A stretch of 64,000 nt of DNA, taken from Mycolicibacterium sp. S2-37 (lineage in GTDB: Bacteria; Actinomycetota; Actinomycetes; Mycobacteriales; Mycobacteriaceae). Under the pieces are notes generated by a model. It saw nothing but the letters and a program-made list of their open reading frames with translations, searched no databases and was not told where the DNA came from. The stretch is taken from the NCBI RefSeq assembly GCF_017352375.1, contig NZ_JAFEVR010000004.1, positions 1 through 64,000 of the forward strand, given 5' to 3'. Positions within the stretch are counted from its first letter, which is position 1. Every line of letters starts with the position of its first letter. This document shows positions 9,708-19,691 of this stretch, piece after piece. A program made the translations under genes and the position numbers.

Positions 9708-11424
9708 ATTCGCCGTCTGGGCACCCCGCCCTGAACGCGTGCAGCTCGACGTCGAGGGCACCCTGTACCCGATGACCCGCGGCGAGGACGACTGGTGGCG
9801 CGCCGAAGTGGACGCAGCCGCCGACGCCCGGTACGGCTTCGTCCTCGACGACGACCCGAAGGTGCTGCCGGACCCGCGTTCGGCCCGCCAGCCCGACGGG
9901 GTCCACGAGCGCTCCCAGCTGTGGACCCCCGATCCCGATGACTGGTCCGACGCCGACTGGTCGGGACGGTCCATCGAGGGCCGGGTCATCTACGAACTGC
10001 ACACCGGAACCTTCACCCCGGACGGCACGTTCGACGCGGCGATCGACAAACTCGACCACCTGGTCGATCTCGGTGTCGACTTCGTCGAGCTGATGCCGGT
10101 CAACGCGTTCGGCGGCACGCACGGCTGGGGCTACGACGGGGTGCTCTGGTATGCGGTGCACGAACCGTACGGGGGTCCCGACGCCCTGGTCAGGCTCATC
10201 GACGCCTGCCACCGCCGGGGCCTGGGCGTACTCATCGACGCGGTGTTCAACCACCTCGGGCCGTCGGGCAACTACCTGCCCAAGTTCGGCCCGTATCTGT
10301 CGACCGGGAGCAACCCGTGGGGCGAGTCGATCAACATCGCCGACGCCGACGCCGACGAGGTACGCCGCTACATCATCGACTGCGCCCTGCGCTGGATGCG
10401 CGACTTCCACGCCGACGGGCTGCGCCTGGATGCGGTACACGCGCTGGTGGACACCACCGCCATCCACATCCTCGAAGAGCTGTCTGCCGAAACCGACGCG
10501 CTGGCAGCCGAAGTTGGCCGTCCGCTGTCACTGGTCGCCGAAAGCGACAAGAACGACCCTCGGCTGATCACCCCGCGCGATCAGGGCGGTTACGGGATGA
10601 CCGCGCAGTGGGACGACGACATCCACCACGCCATCCATGCCGCGGTGTCGGGTGAGCAGCAGGGCTATTACGGAGATTTCGGCTCCGTCGAGACGCTGGC
10701 ACAAACCTTGCGGCACGGGTACTTCCACGCCGGCACCTATTCGTCGTTCCGGCACCGCAGGCACGGCAGGCCGCTGGACACCGCGACGATTCCGGCCACT
10801 CGGCTGCTCGCCTACACGCTGACCCACGATCAGGTGGGCAACCGTGCGATCGGCGACCGCCCGTCCCAGAATCTGACCATCGGCCAGCTCGCGGTCAAGG
10901 CCGCGCTCGCACTCGGATCGCCCTACACCGCAATGCTGTTCATGGGTGAGGAGTGGGCGTCGTCGTCGCCGTTCCAGTTCTTCAGCAGCCACCCCGAGCC
11001 GGATCTCGCCCGGGCGACGGCCGAAGGCCGCAAAAAGGAGTTCGCCGACCACGGCTGGGACGCCGACCAGATCCCCGATCCGCAGGATCCCGAGACGTTC
11101 CTGCGCTCGAAGCTGAAGTGGGACGAGGTCACCGACGGCGACCACGGGCGGTTGCTCGAGATCTACCGCGGGCTGATCGCGTTGCGCGGCGAGGAACCCG
11201 ATCTGGCCGACCCGTGGCTCGACCACATGACCGTCGACTTCGACGAGGCGCAGCGCTGGATCGTCATGCGCCGGGGCAGCATCGCGGTGGCCTGCAACCT
11301 GTCGACCGACGCTGTAGCGGTGCCGGTGTCCGGCGAGGTGCTGCTGGCGTGGGGCAAGCCCACCGCCGACGGCGACGACACCCGGCTGGAGGGCCAGTCC
11401 TTCGCCGTCGTGCGCACCGGCTGA
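9700..11424 (+). CDS. treZ: Malto-oligosyltrehalose trehalohydrolase TreZ
   Basis: GH13 hydrolase, 574 residues, which cleaves maltooligosyl-trehalose to free trehalose and completes the TreXYZ route. The N-terminal E-set domain (FAVWAPRPERVQLDVEG) is followed by YELHTGTFTPDGTFD, DAVFNHLGPSGNY, GLRLDAVHAL with the nucleophile Asp and LVAESDKNDPR with the catalytic Glu. The motif LTHDQVGNRA carries the third acidic residue. The start overlaps treY by eight bases. Trehalose is the scaffold of several mycobacterial acylated glycolipids, so this operon could feed the lipid locus further right; that link is inference. Confidence 0.95.
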   Translation: MPEFAVWAPRPERVQLDVEGTLYPMTRGEDDWWRAEVDAAADARYGFVLDDDPKVLPDPRSARQPDGVHERSQLWTPDPDDWSDADWSGRSIEGRVIYELHTGTFTPDGTFDAAIDKLDHLVDLGVDFVELMPVNAFGGTHGWGYDGVLWYAVHEPYGGPDALVRLIDACHRRGLGVLIDAVFNHLGPSGNYLPKFGPYLSTGSNPWGESINIADADADEVRRYIIDCALRWMRDFHADGLRLDAVHALVDTTAIHILEELSAETDALAAEVGRPLSLVAESDKNDPRLITPRDQGGYGMTAQWDDDIHHAIHAAVSGEQQGYYGDFGSVETLAQTLRHGYFHAGTYSSFRHRRHGRPLDTATIPATRLLAYTLTHDQVGNRAIGDRPSQNLTIGQLAVKAALALGSPYTAMLFMGEEWASSSPFQFFSSHPEPDLARATAEGRKKEFADHGWDADQIPDPQDPETFLRSKLKWDEVTDGDHGRLLEIYRGLIALRGEEPDLADPWLDHMTVDFDEAQRWIVMRRGSIAVACNLSTDAVAVPVSGEVLLAWGKPTADGDDTRLEGQSFAVVRTG

Positions 11425-11426
11425 GG

Positions 11427-12710
11427 CTAGAGCAGGTACCGGTAGGCCGGGGAATCCGGATCCAACGTCTCGACGTGCATGTCGAGGGACTGCATACGGT
11501 GCAGCAGGCCGTCGAAATCGGCGGCCGAGCCGAGCTCGATGCCCACCAGCGCCTCACCGGTCTCGCGGTTGTTGCGTTTGACGTACTCGAACAGCGTGAT
11601 GTCGTCGCTCGGGCCGAGCACCTCGTCGAGGAATCGGCGCAGTGCACCCGGCTCCTGCGGGAAGTCCACGAGGAAGTAGTGCTTCAATCCGAGGTGGACC
11701 AGGGAGCGTTCCAGGATCTCCCCGTAGCGCGACACGTCGTTGTTGCCACCGGAGATCAGGCACACCACCGTCGACCCCGGCCCCACGGCCGTCTCCAACA
11801 GCCCGGCCACCGACAGCGCACCCGCGGGTTCGGCGATGATGCCCTCGTTCTGGTACAGATCGAGCATCGCGGTGCAGACCGCACCCTCGTCCACCGCGGT
11901 CAACGACACCATGTCCCCCGCCGCGCTGAGCACCTCGAACGGCAGCTGCCCGGCACGAGCCACAGCGGCGCCGTCGACGAACTGGTCGACGCGCTCGAGG
12001 GTGACCGGCGTGCCCGCGGTCAGCGCCGCCAGCATCGCGGCCGCCCCTGCAGGTTCCACCCCCAGGATCGAGGTTCCCGACGTGCGCTCGGCGAGGTAGG
12101 TGGTGATACCGGAGATGCAGCCGCCGCCACCCACCGGCACGATCACCAGATCCGGTTCGGTGCCGAGGTCGTCGAGGATCTCCGCGGCGATGGTGCCCTG
12201 GCCGGCCATGGTGCGCAGGTCGTCGTAGGGCGGCACCAACGTCGCCCCGGTGCGTGCCACGTCCTCCAACGCCGCCGCCGCGGCGAGGTCGTAGGTCGAC
12301 CCGACGGCGATCAGCTCGATGAACTCGCGGCCGTGATAGCGGATGCGGTCACGTTTCTGCTTCGGCGTCTTGGCCGGAATGTAGACCCGTCCTTTGACGC
12401 CCATGGTGCGGCAGGCCAGCGCGAAACCCTGCGCATGGTTGCCTGCCGACGAACACACCACCCCGGCGGCCAGCTCGTCGGCGGTCAGCTGGGAGAGCAG
12501 GTTGAACGCACCGCGCAGCTTGTAGGAGCGCACCGCCTGCAGGTCTTCGCGCTTGAGGTAGACGGTGGCGTCGGTGGCGTCGGACAGTCGTTCGGAGTAC
12601 TGCAGCGGCGTCCGGATCACCACACCCGAAATTCGCGCAGCGGCCTCGTCGATGTCGGCCGCGGTCAGCGGCGGCGAGATACGGGGTTGCCGGCTCAGAT
12701 CGGTGGACAC
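11427..12710 (-). CDS. ilvA: Threonine dehydratase (biosynthetic) IlvA
   Basis: PLP-dependent threonine ammonia-lyase that makes 2-oxobutanoate for isoleucine synthesis. The 427-residue protein has YLKREDLQAVRSYKLRGAFN with the PLP lysine, SSAGNHAQGFA, and VPVGGGGCISG for phosphate binding. About 80 C-terminal residues form a single ACT-like regulatory region, shorter than the double-ACT E. coli enzyme, so allosteric control by isoleucine may differ. The start is GTG at 12710. It is convergent with treZ with only two bases between the stop codons. Confidence 0.92.
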   Translation of the reverse strand: MSTDLSRQPRISPPLTAADIDEAAARISGVVIRTPLQYSERLSDATDATVYLKREDLQAVRSYKLRGAFNLLSQLTADELAAGVVCSSAGNHAQGFALACRTMGVKGRVYIPAKTPKQKRDRIRYHGREFIELIAVGSTYDLAAAAALEDVARTGATLVPPYDDLRTMAGQGTIAAEILDDLGTEPDLVIVPVGGGGCISGITTYLAERTSGTSILGVEPAGAAAMLAALTAGTPVTLERVDQFVDGAAVARAGQLPFEVLSAAGDMVSLTAVDEGAVCTAMLDLYQNEGIIAEPAGALSVAGLLETAVGPGSTVVCLISGGNNDVSRYGEILERSLVHLGLKHYFLVDFPQEPGALRRFLDEVLGPSDDITLFEYVKRNNRETGEALVGIELGSAADFDGLLHRMQSLDMHVETLDPDSPAYRYLL

Positions 12711-12762
12711 CGGTCAATGGTGCCACTGCGGCGATGGGCGGGCACAGTCGGCCGACAGCCGG

Positions 12763-13200
12763 CTATTCGACGGGTGTGAGCACGAAGACCGGGATCTCGC
12801 GATCGGTCTTCTTCTGGTACTCGGCGTAGTCCGGATAGGCCTCCACCGCCCGCTCCCACCACTGCGCCTTCTCTTCGCCGAAGACCTCGCGTGCGTCGTA
12901 CTCCCTGGTGACGGTCTCGTCCTGCAGTTCGACGCGGGGGTTCTTCTTGATGTTGAAGTACCAGACCGGGTGTTTGGGTGCTCCGCCGAGGGACGCCACG
13001 ACGGCGTACTCACCCTGGTGCTCGACCCGCATCAGCGGCGTCTTGCGCAGCTTGCCCGATTTGGCGCCGACAGTCGTCAGCAGGACGACGGGCCGGCCAC
13101 CGAGATCGGTGGCCTCCTGCCCGCCCGATTCCATGTACTTCTCGGCCTGTTCACGGGCCCAGTCCGAGGTACTCGGCTCATATTCTCCGGTCAGAGGCAT
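12763..13200 (-). CDS. F420-binding nitroreductase-family (DUF385) protein
   Basis: A 145-residue split-barrel protein of the deazaflavin (F420)-dependent nitroreductase family, the group that contains Ddn and M. tuberculosis Rv1558. The family core is visible: [31 protein letters not shown], followed by [18 protein letters not shown]. Members use F420H2 to reduce quinones or xenobiotics, but the physiological substrate is unknown here. ATG at 13200 is the start. It lies 52 bp upstream of ilvA on the same strand and may be cotranscribed with it. Confidence 0.85.
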   Translation of the reverse strand: MPLTGEYEPSTSDWAREQAEKYMESGGQEATDLGGRPVVLLTTVGAKSGKLRKTPLMRVEHQGEYAVVASLGGAPKHPVWYFNIKKNPRVELQDETVTREYDAREVFGEEKAQWWERAVEAYPDYAEYQKKTDREIPVFVLTPVE

Positions 13201-13288
13201 GAATTCAGCTTAGGCGGGTACGAAGTGGTCTCGACCTTTTTCGACCCTGATCCGCGAGTTCGGCTGGCCGAACTTCTCCTAGAGAGGT

Positions 13289-13294
13289 ACCCTT
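13289..13294 (+). promoter_or_regulatory. Probable -10 of a leaderless promoter
   Basis: TACCCT lies six bases before the GTG at 13301. In mycobacteria a transcription start about seven bases after the -10 would coincide with the GTG, giving a leaderless mRNA. No ribosome-binding site is visible directly upstream, which fits. Confidence 0.35.
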
Positions 13295-13300
13295 AATCTC

Positions 13301-13531
13301 GTGACCACCGCCGGAAACTTTCGCTCGACCGTCGCCCGGGCGACGTGCGACGTCAGCGTGGCCGGTGTCCCGTGGCCTGCGTACAAGCTGTACGCCCTGC
13401 TGATCGGGTTCGTGGTGCTCGCGGTCGTCGGCCTGCTCACGATGAGCGCCTCGGTGGCCGTGCTCTCCGGGACGGCCGCGGCCACGGTGGCCTGGGTCGG
13501 CCTGAGCCTGTACTGCACGTCCTGCCGCTAA
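13301..13531 (+). CDS. Small two-helix membrane protein, function unknown
   Basis: A 76-residue protein starting at GTG 13301. After a polar N-terminus of about 25 residues there are two hydrophobic stretches, roughly residues 29-48 (YALLIGFVVLAVVGLLTM) and 51-70, ending in CTSCR. I recognise no family. The reading frame and spacing are reasonable and a plausible -10 precedes it. It converges on the SRPBCC gene with stop codons overlapping by four bases. It could be a small regulatory or stress membrane peptide; that is a guess. Confidence 0.55.
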   Translation: MTTAGNFRSTVARATCDVSVAGVPWPAYKLYALLIGFVVLAVVGLLTMSASVAVLSGTAAATVAWVGLSLYCTSCR

Positions 13532-13959
13532 CCCTCGACCAGTCGGCGCAGCGTATCCAGATCCGCGGCCACCGCCGCGACGTCCGCCTCGAACTCGTCG
13601 GCCGACATACCGGCCCGCCGCCGGACGGTGAACATCACCTCACATCGCGGCTCCCCCGGTCCGGCCGCCACGATGCGGAACGGGTTGTACACGGCCTCTC
13701 CGGACGGCAGACGCACCAGGTGGTCGAGCACACCGAACGCGTTGGGCGGTGAGAACTCGATGACGACCGTGCCCATCGGCGAATCGGCCACCCAGCCCTC
13801 GGCGCTTCGCCGCAGTTCACCCGACGCCAGCCCCGCCGCCCACCGCGGCCACGTCCGCGGGTCGGCGACGAAGTCGTAGACCACCTCCGGCGCCGCGTTG
13901 ATCCACGTACTGACGTGGCGTGAGATCTCCAGGCCGGAATTTCCTCCGTCGTCGTCCAC
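13528..13959 (-). CDS. SRPBCC (polyketide cyclase/START-like) family protein
   Basis: A protein of about 143 residues with the SRPBCC signature near the N-terminus: VSTWINAAPEVVYDFVADPRTWPRWAAG. A beta-rich middle and a long C-terminal helix (DEFEADVAAVAADLDTLRRLV) follow. These proteins bind hydrophobic ligands in a deep cavity; the ligand here cannot be inferred. GTG at 13959 was chosen; GTG at 13977 is also in frame. A strong GGAGG lies inside the first codons and would suit a later start at a rare CTG, so the N-terminus is uncertain. It is divergent from the membrane gene at 13989. Confidence 0.75.
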   Translation of the reverse strand: MDDDGGNSGLEISRHVSTWINAAPEVVYDFVADPRTWPRWAAGLASGELRRSAEGWVADSPMGTVVIEFSPPNAFGVLDHLVRLPSGEAVYNPFRIVAAGPGEPRCEVMFTVRRRAGMSADEFEADVAAVAADLDTLRRLVEG

Positions 13960-13988
13960 CCGACCATCGTCGCGCACACAATGACCCG

Positions 13989-14654
13989 GTGGACACCGTC
14001 CCGTCCTGGTTGCGGCCCGGCACCCCGGAGAGCCGACTGCCGGTCCTGGTGGCGCTGCTCGCCGCCATCGGTCTGCAGTTGGTCATCGCCGACGACTACA
14101 CCCTGATCCCGCGGTGGCCATTGATCACTCTCGAACTGCTGCTCATCGCCGTCCTGGTCGGCCTCAATCCCGTCCGCTTCAACCGCTCGACCCTGCTCGG
14201 CCGCTACGCGAGCCGGGTGCTGCTGGCCGCGATCACGCTCGACAACGTCATCTGCGCGGTCGACCTCGGCAAGCACATCCTGCAGGGCGACGTCAGCAAC
14301 GACGCCGTCATGCTGCTGACCACCGGCGCATCGATCATCATCACCAACGTCATCATCTTCGGGATCTGGTACTGGGAATTGGACCGGGGCGGACCTTTCG
14401 CCCGGCTCGCCGGCGACAATCCGCACCCCGACTTCCTGTTCCCGCAGATCGACAATCCGCAGATCGCCGCACCCGACTGGCGACCCACCTTCGTGGACTA
14501 CCTCTACATCAGCGTGACGAACGTGCTGTCGTTCTCCCCCGCAGACACCGTGCCGCTGGCGCGCTGGGCCAAGATCCTGATGACCGTGCAGTCGCTCATC
14601 GCGCTGTCCACCGCGGGACTGGTGATCGCCCGAGCGGTCAACGTGCTGCGCTGA
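13989..14654 (+). CDS. Polytopic membrane protein, tandem copy 1
   Basis: A 221-residue protein with about five hydrophobic helices and no recognised enzymatic motif. The C-terminal third reads FVDYLYISVTNVLSFSPADTVPLARWAK, which recalls a degenerate pore-loop arrangement as in DUF1345-type proteins and ion-channel-like membrane proteins, but no selectivity-filter motif is present. GTG at 13989 has a CACAAT hexamer ending seven bases upstream (13977-13982), fitting a leaderless start. It is followed after 15 bases by a clear paralogue on the same strand. Function unknown. Confidence 0.7.
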   Translation: MDTVPSWLRPGTPESRLPVLVALLAAIGLQLVIADDYTLIPRWPLITLELLLIAVLVGLNPVRFNRSTLLGRYASRVLLAAITLDNVICAVDLGKHILQGDVSNDAVMLLTTGASIIITNVIIFGIWYWELDRGGPFARLAGDNPHPDFLFPQIDNPQIAAPDWRPTFVDYLYISVTNVLSFSPADTVPLARWAKILMTVQSLIALSTAGLVIARAVNVLR

Positions 14655-14669
14655 AACGCTCACACTGAC

Positions 14670-15353
14670 GTGGTGACCACGACACCCGCCCACCACGTGC
14701 CGCTGTGGCTGCGGCCCAGCAATCCCGAATCCGTGCTCCCCGTGCTGCTGGCGCTGCTGGCGACGATGGCGTTGCAGCTGGCGATCCCGAAGAGCTACAC
14801 GCTGGTGCCCCGCTGGCCGCTGCTGGTGGCCGAGGCGGCACTGCTGATCCTCCTGCTCAGCATCAACCCCCGGGTGATGCGGCGACGGACACTGGTCGGC
14901 CGCATCGCCGTCTGGCTGTTGCTCGGGCTCATCCTGGTCGACAACACCGTCTCTGCGGTGCTGCTGGACATCAGCATCCTCACCGCGCGGGTCAGCAACG
15001 ACGCAGCCGTGCTGCTGGGCAGCGGCGCGGCGATCTTCATCACCAACATCATCGGATTCGGGATCCTGTACTGGGAACTCGACCGCGGCGGGCCGTTCGC
15101 CCGCCACGCCGGAACGGGGCGCTACCCGGACTTCCTGTTCCCTCAGATGGCCACCCCGCACATCGCCGACGACAGCTGGCGCCCCACCTTCGTCGACTAC
15201 CTCTACGTCAGCATCACCAATGTGATGGCCTTCTCCCCCACCGACACCATGCCGCTGGCCCGCTGGGCGAAGCTGACCATGACGGTGCAGGCCCTGGTCG
15301 CCCTGTCGACGGCGGGGTTGGTGATCGCGCGGGCGGTCAACGTCCTCGGCTAG
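14670..15353 (+). CDS. Polytopic membrane protein, tandem copy 2
   Basis: A 227-residue paralogue of the preceding gene, clearly a tandem duplication. Shared blocks include LWLRP near the N-terminus, LVPRWPLL, VSNDAAVLL, YWELDRGGPFAR, DFLFPQ, WRPTFVDYLY and the C-terminal STAGLVIARAVNVL. Divergence is concentrated in the second helix and the loop before the FVDYLY block. The start is GTG at 14670 or 14673. It ends four bases before the convergent dnaE1 stop. Such pairs could form a heteromeric membrane complex; this is inference and the function is unknown. Confidence 0.7.
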   Translation: MVTTTPAHHVPLWLRPSNPESVLPVLLALLATMALQLAIPKSYTLVPRWPLLVAEAALLILLLSINPRVMRRRTLVGRIAVWLLLGLILVDNTVSAVLLDISILTARVSNDAAVLLGSGAAIFITNIIGFGILYWELDRGGPFARHAGTGRYPDFLFPQMATPHIADDSWRPTFVDYLYVSITNVMAFSPTDTMPLARWAKLTMTVQALVALSTAGLVIARAVNVLG

Positions 15354-15357
15354 TCGG

Positions 15358-18300
15358 TCAGCCGCCGAGGCAGCCGGGCCCCAGCAGCGCCTTGAGGTCG
15401 CCCATCAGGGCCGAGGACGGGGTAACCCGCAGCGTCTGGTCGAGTTCGAGGGTGGTGATGCGCTCCCCGCTGATCAGCCTCAGATGCACCTGCGAGGTGC
15501 CCGGGTGGTTGGCCAGCACCTGTTTGAGCGCACTGACCTTGTCGACGGTGCACTGCCGGGTCGGCAGACTGACCGCCAGCGGGCGATTCACCTGGGCGCT
15601 GGAGAAGTCCGGGACGACGAGTTCGTGGGCGATCAGCGCGATGCGGTCGTCGCGGGCCGCGACCTTGGCCTTCACCAGCACCACCACGTCGTCGGCGATC
15701 TCGGCGCCGAACAGCGAATAGGTCTGCGGGAAGAACAGCACCTCGATACCGCCGGTGAGATCCTCGAGTTGCGCTGAGGCCCAGGGCAACCCGTTCTTGT
15801 TGACGCGGCGGTTCACCGAGGCCAGGATGCCGCCGACGAGCACCTGCGCCTCGTTGGCGACATCGCCGTCGAGAATCGCGGGAATCTGGGTGTCCACCTG
15901 CGCGGCCAGCAGATGCGCCACACCGTTGAGCGGATGCCCGGAGACGTAGAGCCCCAGCATCTCCCGTTCGAGGGCGAGTTTGTGTTTGTCCTCCCACTCC
16001 TCGTCGGGCACCTTGATGGTGAACACACTGTCCAATGGGTCGGTGCCCGACCCGTCGGCACCGCCGAACAGGTCGAACTGGCCCATCGCCTCGGCCTTCT
16101 TGGTACCCAGCACCGAATCGACGGCGTCGGTGTGTACCAGGAACAGACCCTTGCGGGGATGGCCGAGCGAGTCGAACGCGCCGGCCTTGATCAGTGACTC
16201 CGTCACCTTCTTGTTGCAGGCGGCGATGTCGATCTTGTTGAGGTAGTCCGAGAAGTCGGTGTACTTCCCCTTCTCGGTGCGCGTCTTGACCAGCGAGGCA
16301 ACGACATTCGCGCCGACGTTGCGCACGGCGCCGAGGCCGAACCGGATGTCGTTACCGACCGAGGCGAAGTTCTGCACCGACTCGTTGACGTCCGGCGGCA
16401 GCACCGTGATGCCCAGGCGGCGGCAGTCCGCGAGGTACACCGCCGCCTTGTCCTTGTCGTCGCCGACCGAGGTGAGCAGCCCGGCCATGTACTCGGCGGG
16501 GAAGTTCGCCTTCAGATAGGCCGTCCAGTACGACACCAGCCCGTAGCCCGCGGCGTGCGACTTGTTGAACGCGTATCCGGCGAACGGGAGAATGGTGTCC
16601 CACAAGGCCTTGACGGCCTTCTCGGAGAAGCCGTTCGCGGTCATACCCTCGTGGAAGCCCTTGTACTCGGCCTCGAGCACCTCGAGCTTCTTCTTGCCCA
16701 TCGCCTTACGCAGCGCATCGGCCTTGCCCATCGTGTAGGAGGCGACCTTCTGCGCGATGAACATGATCTGCTCTTGGTAGACGATCAGACCGTAGGTCTC
16801 GGAGAGGATCTCCTTGAGCGGGTCCTCCAGCTCGGGATGGATCGGCTTGATCGGCTGCCGGTTGTTCTTGCGGTCGGCGTAGTCGTTGTGGGCGTTCATG
16901 CCCATCGGGCCCGGCCGGTACAGCGCCAGCACCGCGACGATGTCGTTGAACTCGGTGGGCTGCATCCTGCGCAGCAGATCGCGCATCGGCCCGCCGTCGA
17001 GCTGGAACACCCCGAGCGTGTCGCCGCGGCCGAGCAGTTCGTAGGCCTTGGGGTCGTCGAGCGGCAGCGTTTCCAGGTCGACGTCGATACCCCGGTTGGC
17101 CTTGATGTTCTCGATGCAGTCGCCGATGATCGTCAGGTTCCGCAGCCCGAGGAAGTCCATCTTCAGCAGGCCGATGGCCTCGCACGACGGATAGTCCCAC
17201 CCGGTGATCACCGCACCGTCCTGCGGGCGGCGCCACAGCGGGATCGCGTCGATGAGCGGTTCGGAGCTCATGATCACCGCGCAGGCATGTACACCCGCGT
17301 TGCGCACCAGACCTTCCAGACCGCGCGCGGTCTCGTAGATGGTCCGTACGTCGGGGTCGGTGTCGATGAGGCCACGGACCTCGGCGGCTTCCTTGAACCG
17401 CTCGTGGTTGGGGTCGGTGATGCCCGACAGCGGAATGTCCTTGGCCATGATCGGCGGCGGCAGCGCCTTGGTGATGCGATCGGCGATCGCGAAACCGGGC
17501 TGACCGTAGTGGACGCGGGCCGAATCCTTCAGTGCCGCTTTGGTCTTGATCGTTCCGAAGGTGATGACCTGGGCGACGCGGTCACTGCCCCATTTGTTGG
17601 CCGCATAGCGCAACATCTCGCCGCGGCGCCGGTCGTCGAAGTCGATGTCGATATCGGGGGCCGACGGCCGCTCCGGGTTCAGGAACCGCTCGAACAGCAG
17701 GCCGTGCGGAATCGGGTCGATGTTGGTGATACCCAGTGCGTAGGCCACCAGCGATCCGGCCGCCGAACCACGGCCGGGGCCGACCCGGATGTCGACGGAC
17801 TTCGCGTAATTGATGAGGTCGGCCACGATCAGGAAGTAGGACGGGAAGCCCTTGTCGCAGATGACCTTGATCTCGTATTCGGCGCGCTCGATGTAGTCGG
17901 TGGGCACCACGCCGCCGGGCATGTTCCGGCAGCGGCGCTGCAGACCGGCCATCACCTCGTGGTGGAGCCAGCTGGCCTGATCGTGGCCCACGGGCACCGG
18001 GAAAACCGGCATCCGGTCGCGCGGCGTCCACACGTCGGCGTAGGACTGCACCCGCTCGGCGATCAGCAGCGTCGAATCGCAGGCGCCGGGCACCTGGTCG
18101 TCCCACAGCGCGCGCATCTCTGCAGCCGACTTCAGGTAGTAGCCGTCGCCGTCGAACTTGAAGCGGGCGGGATCCGACAGCGTCTTGCCGGTCTGGATGC
18201 ACAGCAGCGCCTCGTGGTTCTGCGAGGCGTCGCGGGTGACGTAGTGGCAGTCGTTGGTGGCCAGCGGCCGGATGTCGAGCTTGCGGCCGACCTCGAGCAG

Positions 18301-18921
18301 ACCCTCGCGGACGCGACGCTCGATGGACAGCCCGTGGTCCATGAGTTCCAGGAAGAAATTGTCGGGACCGAAGATCTCCCGCCACTTGGCGGCCGCCTCC
18401 AGCGCCTCGCGCTCATGACCGAGCCGCAGCCGGGTCTGTACCTCGCCGGACGGGCAGCCGGTGGTGGCGATGATGCCCTCGGCGTGTTCGGCGATCAGCT
18501 CGGCGTCCATTCGCGACCACTTGCCGAGCTGACCCTCGAACGATGCCAGCGAGGAGAGCTTGAACAGGTTGCGCAAACCGGTCGCGTTCTCGGCCATCAT
18601 CGTCATGTGCGTGTAGGAGCCGCTGCCCGACACGTCGTCGCTCTTCTGGCCGGGATCGCCCCACAGCACGCGTTTGGTGTCGAACCGCGAGCCGGGCGCG
18701 ATGTAGGCCTCCACGCCGATGATCGGCTTGATCCCCGCATCGGTGGCGGCGTTGTAGAACTCGCTGGCGCCGAACATGTTTCCGTGGTCGGTCATACCGA
18801 TCGCGGGCATCTCCAGGCGCTTGGCCTCGGCCAGCATCGGTTTGACCTTTGCCGCACCGTCCAGCATCGAGTACTCGGTGTGGTTGTGCAGATGCACGAA
18901 CGACTGCGACTGACCGCTCAT
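15358..18921 (-). CDS. dnaE1: DNA polymerase III alpha subunit DnaE1
   Basis: Replicative polymerase catalytic subunit, 1187 residues. The N-terminal PHP domain starts [16 protein letters not shown] and keeps metal-binding residues, so intrinsic 3'-5' proofreading as in mycobacterial DnaE1 is expected. The polymerase core contains [11 protein letters not shown] and the [12 protein letters not shown] metal-binding block near residue 420. NAGVHACAV and [10 protein letters not shown] are typical of class C polymerases. Late in the protein, [20 protein letters not shown] marks the OB-fold. The start is ATG at 18921. This is the essential housekeeping enzyme, not the error-prone DnaE2, judged by PHP integrity, length and context. 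Confidence 0.96.
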   Translation of the reverse strand: MSGQSQSFVHLHNHTEYSMLDGAAKVKPMLAEAKRLEMPAIGMTDHGNMFGASEFYNAATDAGIKPIIGVEAYIAPGSRFDTKRVLWGDPGQKSDDVSGSGSYTHMTMMAENATGLRNLFKLSSLASFEGQLGKWSRMDAELIAEHAEGIIATTGCPSGEVQTRLRLGHEREALEAAAKWREIFGPDNFFLELMDHGLSIERRVREGLLEVGRKLDIRPLATNDCHYVTRDASQNHEALLCIQTGKTLSDPARFKFDGDGYYLKSAAEMRALWDDQVPGACDSTLLIAERVQSYADVWTPRDRMPVFPVPVGHDQASWLHHEVMAGLQRRCRNMPGGVVPTDYIERAEYEIKVICDKGFPSYFLIVADLINYAKSVDIRVGPGRGSAAGSLVAYALGITNIDPIPHGLLFERFLNPERPSAPDIDIDFDDRRRGEMLRYAANKWGSDRVAQVITFGTIKTKAALKDSARVHYGQPGFAIADRITKALPPPIMAKDIPLSGITDPNHERFKEAAEVRGLIDTDPDVRTIYETARGLEGLVRNAGVHACAVIMSSEPLIDAIPLWRRPQDGAVITGWDYPSCEAIGLLKMDFLGLRNLTIIGDCIENIKANRGIDVDLETLPLDDPKAYELLGRGDTLGVFQLDGGPMRDLLRRMQPTEFNDIVAVLALYRPGPMGMNAHNDYADRKNNRQPIKPIHPELEDPLKEILSETYGLIVYQEQIMFIAQKVASYTMGKADALRKAMGKKKLEVLEAEYKGFHEGMTANGFSEKAVKALWDTILPFAGYAFNKSHAAGYGLVSYWTAYLKANFPAEYMAGLLTSVGDDKDKAAVYLADCRRLGITVLPPDVNESVQNFASVGNDIRFGLGAVRNVGANVVASLVKTRTEKGKYTDFSDYLNKIDIAACNKKVTESLIKAGAFDSLGHPRKGLFLVHTDAVDSVLGTKKAEAMGQFDLFGGADGSGTDPLDSVFTIKVPDEEWEDKHKLALEREMLGLYVSGHPLNGVAHLLAAQVDTQIPAILDGDVANEAQVLVGGILASVNRRVNKNGLPWASAQLEDLTGGIEVLFFPQTYSLFGAEIADDVVVLVKAKVAARDDRIALIAHELVVPDFSSAQVNRPLAVSLPTRQCTVDKVSALKQVLANHPGTSQVHLRLISGERITTLELDQTLRVTPSSALMGDLKALLGPGCLGG

Positions 18922-19001
18922 AGGGTCGCCAGTCTATGGTCGCCGACCGACACCGCCTCGGCGTGTCGCGGCACGTGTCTGAAGATTCGGTCTCTTCGGC
19001 C

Positions 19002-19643
19002 CTATTCGTCCCCGGCGGCGGGCACCAGACCGCGGGCGAACAGCGCGATGAGCTGCCGGGTGATGGGGCCCAGGTCGCCAGAACCGGTGAACGCGGCGTG
19101 GAAGGCCATGCCGTAGAGGGTCACCTGCAACATGTCCGCGACCACTTCGACCTCGGTGTCGGGCGAGAGTTCCCCGCTGCGGACGGCGTCGTCGACCAAC
19201 CGGCAGAGGAACGGCCGGATCGGCGAGTCTCCGGTCGCCTGCAGTTCGGGGTTGCGGTGGTACTCCAGCCGGGCGCTGATCAGGAAGGGCATCATCGACC
19301 GATCACGGGTGTCGACCTCGCGGATGGCGTCGACGAACGCCGTCAGCCGTCCGAGCAACGTCGGCGACTCCACCGCCACGGTCGCACAGTGCGCGATCAC
19401 GCTGCGGGCCTCCTCGACGATCGCCACGTACAGGTCCTCGCGTCCGGCGAAGTAGTAGTGCAGCGTCGGACGGCTCAGACCGGTGCGCTTGGCGATGGCC
19501 TGGAACGTCATCCCGGAATAGCCGCGCTCGTTGAGGACCTCACGGGCAGCACGCACGATCTCTTTGCGCGTTCGCGCCGAGTCCGCCCCGACCGGGCGAC
19601 CGAGTGCACGCTGCGCCGTCTTCGCCCGGCTCTTGCGCTGCAC
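19002..19643 (-). CDS. TetR-family transcriptional regulator
   Basis: A 213-residue repressor-type protein. The helix-turn-helix is in residues about 25-70: RKEIVRAAREVLNERGYSGMTFQAIAKRTGLSRPTLHYYFAGREDLY, the TetR N-domain consensus. The C-terminal ligand domain is divergent and gives no clue to the effector. It lies downstream of dnaE1 on the same strand and 48 bp upstream of rarD, so rarD is a possible target. That is inference from position only. Confidence 0.88.
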   Translation of the reverse strand: MQRKSRAKTAQRALGRPVGADSARTRKEIVRAAREVLNERGYSGMTFQAIAKRTGLSRPTLHYYFAGREDLYVAIVEEARSVIAHCATVAVESPTLLGRLTAFVDAIREVDTRDRSMMPFLISARLEYHRNPELQATGDSPIRPFLCRLVDDAVRSGELSPDTEVEVVADMLQVTLYGMAFHAAFTGSGDLGPITRQLIALFARGLVPAAGDE

Positions 19644-19691
19644 TCAGCGAACGTAGGACATTCCCCGGACGCCTGGCAACCAGCTGTGCAG

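Noticed and set aside
16555-19116. 853-codon plus-strand ORF opposite dnaE1
   Set aside because: Shadow frame of a high-GC gene: no domain, His/Arg/Gly/Asp-rich composition, and fully antisense to a firmly identified polymerase.
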